Positions 33,896 through 38,592 of a stretch of DNA of 38,592 bases are shown here, piece after piece. The stretch is from positions 1 to 38,592 of the forward strand of contig JAFUXA010000017.1 of NCBI GenBank assembly GCA_017470985.1, given 5' to 3'. This stretch comes from Lachnospiraceae bacterium. GTDB lineage: Bacteria; Bacillota; Clostridia; Lachnospirales; Lachnospiraceae. Below the pieces are notes generated by a model, which was given only the letters and a program-made list of their open reading frames with translations, was not told where the DNA came from and did no database searches. Numbering within the stretch: the first letter of the stretch is position 1; each line of letters begins with the position of its first letter. Made by a program: the position numbers and the translations under genes.

Positions 33896-36800
33896 ATGTC
33901 ATTTGTACATTTGCACAGCCATACAGAGTATTCTCTATTAGATGGCTCCAATAAAATAAGTGAATATGTGTCTCGAGTTAAGCAGCTGGGGATGAATGCT
34001 GCTGCAATTACAGACCATGGTGTCATGTATGGTTGCATCGAATTCTATAAGGAATGTCACAAGCAGGGAATCAAACCTATTATAGGTTGTGAGGTTTATG
34101 TGGCTCCAGGTTCCAGATTTGACAGAGAGGTATCCCATGGAGATGACAGATACTATCATTTGATTCTCCTGGCAGAAAATAATACTGGATATCAGAATCT
34201 CATCAAGATTGTATCTGCAGGTTTTATAGATGGATATTATTATAAGCCTCGTGTGGATATGGAAGTGCTGGAGAAGTACAGCGAGGGCATCATATGTTCA
34301 AGCGCCTGTCTGGCAGGAGAGATTCCAAGACTCATAACCAGAGGTTTGTATGAGGAAGCCAAGGCCAAAGCGCTGGAGTTTAAACGCATATTTGGTGATA
34401 ATAATTTCTATTTGGAAATGCAGGATCATGGTATTGAGGAACAGGCTTTTGTGAACCAGCAGTTGGTTCGTATGAATAAGGAGACTGGGATTCCTCTTAT
34501 ATGTACCAATGACTGCCATTATACATATGATACTGATGTGGAGCCTCATGATATTTTATTATGTATTCAGACTGGTAAGAAATTATCAGATGAGGATAGA
34601 ATGCGTTATGAAGGCGGGCAGTATTATGTGAAATCCGAGGAGGAGATGCGAGGACTTTTTGCTGCTACTCCTGAGGCTTTGGAAAATACTCAGGCTATTG
34701 CGGACAGATGTAATGTGGAAATAGAATTTGGCGTAACTAAGTTACCTCATTTTGATGTGCCGGAGGGCTATGATTCCTGGTCGTATCTCAACAAGCTGTG
34801 CTTTGATGGATTAGATGCGAGATATGGTGATAGAGCAGAGGAATTAAAGCCTCGTCTTGAGTATGAGTTAAATACCATCCGCCAAATGGGATATGTGGAT
34901 TACTTCCTCATTGTATGGGATTTCATTAATTATGCCCGAACCCAGGGGATTCCTGTTGGACCGGGACGAGGAAGTGCCGCCGGTTCTATTGTCAGTTATA
35001 CTATAGGAATCACCAATATTGATCCTATAAAATACAATTTGATTTTTGAGAGATTCTTGAATCCTGAGCGTGTATCCATGCCCGATATTGATATTGACTT
35101 TTGTTTCAACCGACGAAGCGAAGTTATAGATTATGTGGTTGAGAAGTATGGGGCAGATTGTGTGACTCAGATTGTAACCTTTGGTACATTGAAGGCCAGA
35201 GGTGTAATTAGAGATGTAGGTCGTGTGCTTGATTTGCCATATAATTATGTGGATTCAATTGCCAAGAGTGTGCCAACTGATTTGGGAATTACTCTGGAAA
35301 AGGCGCTGGTTATGAGTCCTGATCTCAAGAAGATGTACAATGAGGATCCAGTGGTGAAGAATCTCATTGATATGGCTATGAGATTGGAAGGTCTTCCTAG
35401 ACATACAGGAATTCATGCTGCAGGTGTGGTTATTTCCGAGAAGCCTATGGATGAGTATGTACCATTATCAAGAGGTGGTGATGGTGCAGTTACAACTCAA
35501 TATGAGAAGGGCACCATTGAGGAATTAGGACTTCTGAAAATGGACTTTTTGGGACTTCGTACCCTGACAGTTATTGATGATGCCATCAAGCTTATAAAAG
35601 AAGGTCATGGAATAGATATTGATATAGACAATATAGATTATGATGATCCAAAGGTTTTGGAAATGATATCTTCCGGCAAGACCGAGGGCGTGTTCCAGCT
35701 GGAAAGTCCTGGAATGACAAGTTTCATGAAGGAATTAAAGCCAGAGAGCTTAGAGGATGTCATAGCAGGAATTTCTCTCTACAGACCGGGCCCTATGGAT
35801 TTCATTCCGGATTATATCAAGGGTAAGCGTGACAAGAATGATGTTTCTTATTTATGTCCACAGTTGGAGGATATTCTGGCTCCAACTTATGGATGTATTG
35901 TATATCAGGAGCAGGTTATGCAGATTGTGCGTGACCTGGCAGGTTATTCCATGGGACGAAGCGATCTGGTTCGTCGAGCTATGGCCAAGAAGCATGAGGA
36001 TGAGATGCTTCGTGAGAGACAGAACTTCGTATATGGAAATGAGGCGGAAGGTGTCAAAGGATGTGTGGCCAACGGCATTAGCGAGGAAGTGGCCAACAAG
36101 ATATTTGACAATATGGTTACATTTGCCAGCTACGCATTTAACAAAAGTCATGCTGCGGCTTACGCATATGTATCTTTCCAGACTGCCTATCTGAAATATT
36201 ATTATCCGGTGGAATTTATGGCAGCCCTTATGACGTCAGTTTTGGATAACTCTGTAAAGGTTGCTGAATATATTATGGTATGCCGCAATATGAATATTGA
36301 GGTTTTGCCACCAGATATTAATGACGGCCAGGGAAACTTTGCGGTATCTGATGGCAAGATAAGATATGGAATGTATGCCATCAAGAGTCTTGGTAAGCCG
36401 GTTATTGATTTTATATTAAATGAGCGTAGACTCAGAGGCAGATACAAGACTATAGAGGATTTTTGTACCAGAGTTAACAGCCGTGAGGTTAACAAGCGAG
36501 GCGTGGAGAATCTCATAAAGGCTGGAGCTTTGGATTCACTGGAAGGTAATCGTCGACAGATGATTATGATATATGCATCCATTATGGATAATGTGGCAAA
36601 TGAGAAGAAGAAATCCATGGCAGGTCAGATTACATTATTTGATATAGCTGATGAGGAGAGCAAGAGTGACTTTGAAATCAAACTTCCTAATGTGGAGGAG
36701 TTTGACAAGGAACAGCTTCTTATGTTTGAGAAGGATGTGCTTGGAGTATATATTTCAGGTCATCCCTTAGAAGAATATTTGTCTGTAATCAAGGCTACAA

Positions 36801-37378
36801 CAGATGCCTCTTCTGCAGATTTTGTCCTGGATGAGGATACCAATACCACTGTTGTAAGAGATAATCAGATGGTGATTTTGGGCGGTATGCTCACAGATGT
36901 AAATATTAAATACACCAAGAACAATACGGTTATGGCCTTTGCTAACCTGGAGGATGTGGCTGGAATTGTGGAGGTTATTATTTTCCCTAAGCAGTATGAG
37001 AAATACAGACAGTATGTGGAAAACGATAACAAGGTGTTCATCCGAGGCAGAGTTCAGGCTGAAGATGACAAGAATGCCAAGCTTATCTGCCAGGAAATCC
37101 ACGGCTTTAATGAAGTGAAGAAGGAAGTGTGGATACAGTTTATGACCAGGGATGAGTACAATTCCAGGGAGAAGGAATTGGAGAATCTTCTTATGGACTG
37201 TGAGGGAAATGATTCTGTCATTATCTACATAAAAGACGACAAACTGGTGAAGAGATTACCTCCTAATTGGAACATTTCCGCCTCAGATGAGATGATTTCT
37301 CTTTTATCTGAGAATTTTGGCGAGGAAAATGTAAAAGTTACGCAAAAGAATGTTGAATTTGATAACAAAAGATATTAA
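33896..37378 (+). CDS. dnaE: DNA polymerase III alpha subunit (DnaE)
   Basis: The 1160-residue replicative polymerase starts with the PHP domain (HLHSHTEYSLLDG). The palm contains GPGRGSAAGS and PDIDIDF with catalytic Asp397 and Asp399, followed by fingers (KMDFLGLRTL, GVFQLES) and YRPGPMDFIP. A helix-hairpin-helix and an OB-fold (VILGGMLTDVNIKYTKNNT) follow near residue 990. Length matches DnaE1 rather than PolC, which has an internal exonuclease. GGGAGA precedes the ATG. pfkA follows after 42 nt, a common arrangement in Clostridia. Confidence 0.97.
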   Translation: MSFVHLHSHTEYSLLDGSNKISEYVSRVKQLGMNAAAITDHGVMYGCIEFYKECHKQGIKPIIGCEVYVAPGSRFDREVSHGDDRYYHLILLAENNTGYQNLIKIVSAGFIDGYYYKPRVDMEVLEKYSEGIICSSACLAGEIPRLITRGLYEEAKAKALEFKRIFGDNNFYLEMQDHGIEEQAFVNQQLVRMNKETGIPLICTNDCHYTYDTDVEPHDILLCIQTGKKLSDEDRMRYEGGQYYVKSEEEMRGLFAATPEALENTQAIADRCNVEIEFGVTKLPHFDVPEGYDSWSYLNKLCFDGLDARYGDRAEELKPRLEYELNTIRQMGYVDYFLIVWDFINYARTQGIPVGPGRGSAAGSIVSYTIGITNIDPIKYNLIFERFLNPERVSMPDIDIDFCFNRRSEVIDYVVEKYGADCVTQIVTFGTLKARGVIRDVGRVLDLPYNYVDSIAKSVPTDLGITLEKALVMSPDLKKMYNEDPVVKNLIDMAMRLEGLPRHTGIHAAGVVISEKPMDEYVPLSRGGDGAVTTQYEKGTIEELGLLKMDFLGLRTLTVIDDAIKLIKEGHGIDIDIDNIDYDDPKVLEMISSGKTEGVFQLESPGMTSFMKELKPESLEDVIAGISLYRPGPMDFIPDYIKGKRDKNDVSYLCPQLEDILAPTYGCIVYQEQVMQIVRDLAGYSMGRSDLVRRAMAKKHEDEMLRERQNFVYGNEAEGVKGCVANGISEEVANKIFDNMVTFASYAFNKSHAAAYAYVSFQTAYLKYYYPVEFMAALMTSVLDNSVKVAEYIMVCRNMNIEVLPPDINDGQGNFAVSDGKIRYGMYAIKSLGKPVIDFILNERRLRGRYKTIEDFCTRVNSREVNKRGVENLIKAGALDSLEGNRRQMIMIYASIMDNVANEKKKSMAGQITLFDIADEESKSDFEIKLPNVEEFDKEQLLMFEKDVLGVYISGHPLEEYLSVIKATTDASSADFVLDEDTNTTVVRDNQMVILGGMLTDVNIKYTKNNTVMAFANLEDVAGIVEVIIFPKQYEKYRQYVENDNKVFIRGRVQAEDDKNAKLICQEIHGFNEVKKEVWIQFMTRDEYNSREKELENLLMDCEGNDSVIIYIKDDKLVKRLPPNWNISASDEMISLLSENFGEENVKVTQKNVEFDNKRY

Positions 37379-37420
37379 AATATGTAACGAGTGAATGTGA
37401 AGAAATAGGAGGATATATCG

Positions 37421-38398
37421 ATGGCAAATGAAATCAATACAATCGGCGTGTTGACCAGTGGTGGTGATGCACCAGGAATGAATGCAGCCATCCGTGCAGT
37501 TGTTCGTCAGGCAATTGCAAAGGGAAAAAAGGTAAAAGGAATTAAGCGTGGATATGCCGGATTATTGCAGGAAGAAATTATAGATATGGATGCATATTCG
37601 GTTTCTGAGATTATTCAGAGAGGTGGAACTATTTTACAGACTGCCAGATGTCTGGAATTCTGCGAGCCTGAATATCAGAAGAAGGGTGCTGAGATTTGTA
37701 GAAAGCATGGAATTGATGGATTGGTTGTAATTGGAGGAGACGGTTCTTTCAAGGGTGCTCAGAAATTGGCAGGACTTGGAATTAATACAATTGGTCTTCC
37801 AGGAACAATTGATTTGGATATTGCATGTACTGAATATACAATCGGATTTGATACAGCAGTAAATACTGCAATGGAAGCTATCGATAAGGTTAGAGATACA
37901 TCTACTTCCCATGAGAGATGCTCTATCATCGAGGTTATGGGTCGTGGAGCCGGTTATATCGCATTATGGTGTGGTATTGCCAACGGTGCTGAGGATGTAT
38001 TGCTTCCTGAGAAATATGATTATGACGAGCAGAAGCTTATTAATCATATTATTGAAGGCAAGAAAAAAGGTAAGCAGCATCATATTATTATAAATGCAGA
38101 AGGTATTGGTCATTCTACTTCAATGGCCAAGAGAATTGAAGCAGCTACAGGAATTGAGACTCGTGCTACAATTCTTGGACACATGCAGCGTGGTGGTAGC
38201 CCAACTTGTAAAGATAGAGTTTATGCAACTACAATGGGTGCTTTGGCAGTTAATTTATTGCTTGAAGGTGCATCTAACAGAGTTGTTGGTTACAGACATG
38301 GCGAATTCGTAGACTTTGATATTGATGAAGCTCTTGCAATGACAAAGGGCATTGATGAGTTCCAGTATGATTTGTGTGCATCTATGTGTACAAACTAA
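37421..38398 (+). CDS. pfkA: ATP-dependent 6-phosphofructokinase
   Basis: The 325-residue enzyme phosphorylates fructose-6-phosphate. It has the ATP-binding LTSGGDAPGMNAAIRA, GGDGSF (Gly, as in ATP-dependent forms, where PPi types have Asp), MGRGAGYIAL, NAEGIGH and ILGHMQRGG. The catalytic loop reads PGTIDLDI (Asp131, Asp133), where most enzymes have PGTIDNDI; the Asn is Leu and the following PGTDYT is ACTEYT. AGGAGG precedes the ATG. It is cotranscribed with dnaE and ended by a strong terminator. Confidence 0.96.
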   Translation: MANEINTIGVLTSGGDAPGMNAAIRAVVRQAIAKGKKVKGIKRGYAGLLQEEIIDMDAYSVSEIIQRGGTILQTARCLEFCEPEYQKKGAEICRKHGIDGLVVIGGDGSFKGAQKLAGLGINTIGLPGTIDLDIACTEYTIGFDTAVNTAMEAIDKVRDTSTSHERCSIIEVMGRGAGYIALWCGIANGAEDVLLPEKYDYDEQKLINHIIEGKKKGKQHHIIINAEGIGHSTSMAKRIEAATGIETRATILGHMQRGGSPTCKDRVYATTMGALAVNLLLEGASNRVVGYRHGEFVDFDIDEALAMTKGIDEFQYDLCASMCTN

Positions 38399-38421
38399 TA
38401 TCATTTGACATTGATTTGATA

Positions 38422-38451
38422 GGATGGTGCCTTATAGCGCCATCCTTTTTT
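38422..38451 (+). terminator. Intrinsic terminator after pfkA
   Basis: GGATGGTGC (38422-38430) pairs with GCGCCATCC (38437-38445), one U-G pair, followed by six T. It is also the insertion landmark of the group II intron that begins 5 nt later. Confidence 0.93.
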
Positions 38452-38455
38452 GCTT

Positions 38456-38592
38456 GTGCGCCTAGCGGCGCACGTTTCTAACGGGTTAAAGTCCCGAATC
38501 CGCCCGGTAGTGGGAAGGATATAGCCGAAGGCAAGGGTGTCCATCGCGAGGTGGAATCTGAAGGAAGCTGGATGTGGGGAACATACTAACCC
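38456..38592 (+). mobile_element. 5' end of a group II intron (probably class C)
   Basis: The sequence opens with GTGCGCC, the group II 5' consensus, and immediately forms a GTGCGCC/GGCGCAC hairpin around TAGC. It continues with the domain I text I recognise from clostridial introns (GGGTTAAAGTCCCGAAT, GTAGTGGGAAGG, CCGAAGGCAAGGGTGTCC, GAGGTGGAATCTGAAGGAAG). It is inserted just past the pfkA terminator, the site preference of class C introns. Only the first 137 nt are in the window; the maturase gene would follow. Confidence 0.9.

Noticed and set aside
1-38592. CRISPR array, tRNA or rRNA genes, prophage or defence island
   Set aside because: I found no regularly spaced repeats, no tRNA-like cloverleaf with a GGTTCRA arm, no rRNA text, and no phage structural or nuclease/methylase clusters.

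Overview
The window looks like chromosome of an anaerobic Firmicute, most likely a Lachnospiraceae member (Butyrivibrio/Roseburia/Lachnospira-like). Reasons visible here: AT-rich coding with strong AGGAGG-type ribosome binding sites, a T-box leader on ileS, a stand-alone crotonase of the butyrate type, plant-glycan enzymes (GH78, GH43-like, CE15-like), Clostridia-type DnaE and PfkA, and class C group II introns. I cannot resolve genus from sequence reading alone.

Layout. 1-137 is the 3' end of a group II intron (end of the intron-encoded protein, domains V and VI). 138-368 is a leader with two hairpins and two extended -10 boxes. 369-6210 holds a PurF-like phosphoribosyltransferase without the glutaminase cysteine, a TGS-less divergent ThrRS, dihydroorotase and an AEC permease. 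6306-8474 is a HAD phosphatase, an unassigned 246-nt rod-shaped RNA and a Dus tRNA-dihydrouridine synthase. 8556-10399 has a solitary crotonase (minus) and a TrmH/SpoU methyltransferase. 10417-12487 is a TetR regulator divergent from a membrane-anchored CE15-like esterase. 12554-17475 is an AraC regulator divergent from an alpha-L-rhamnosidase (GH78) overlapping a GH43-like gene: a small intracellular glycan-degrading locus. 17688-19441 has a 33-codon protein, a 5'-nucleotidase-like HAD protein and a GT2 glycosyltransferase. 19554-21815 holds a small membrane protein, DNA polymerase IV and an Asn/Gly/Tyr-rich DUF4190-like membrane protein. 21824-27961 is the T-box-controlled ileS and then glycogen phosphorylase. 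28048-29806 is an overlapping patatin/CPBP-protease pair. 29958-33757 has a calcium-loop protein and a TetM-like ribosomal GTPase fused to a Rae1/YacP-like NYN nuclease domain. 33896-38398 is dnaE-pfkA, followed by a terminator and the 5' end of a second group II intron (38456-38592).

Most genes are housekeeping and each short operon is closed by a clear intrinsic terminator. The points most worth following are the rod RNA upstream of dus, the GTPase-NYN fusion, the glutaminase-dead PurF paralogue next to an aberrant ThrRS, and the two group II intron ends that bound the window almost symmetrically (about 137 nt each), which suggests a multicopy intron.
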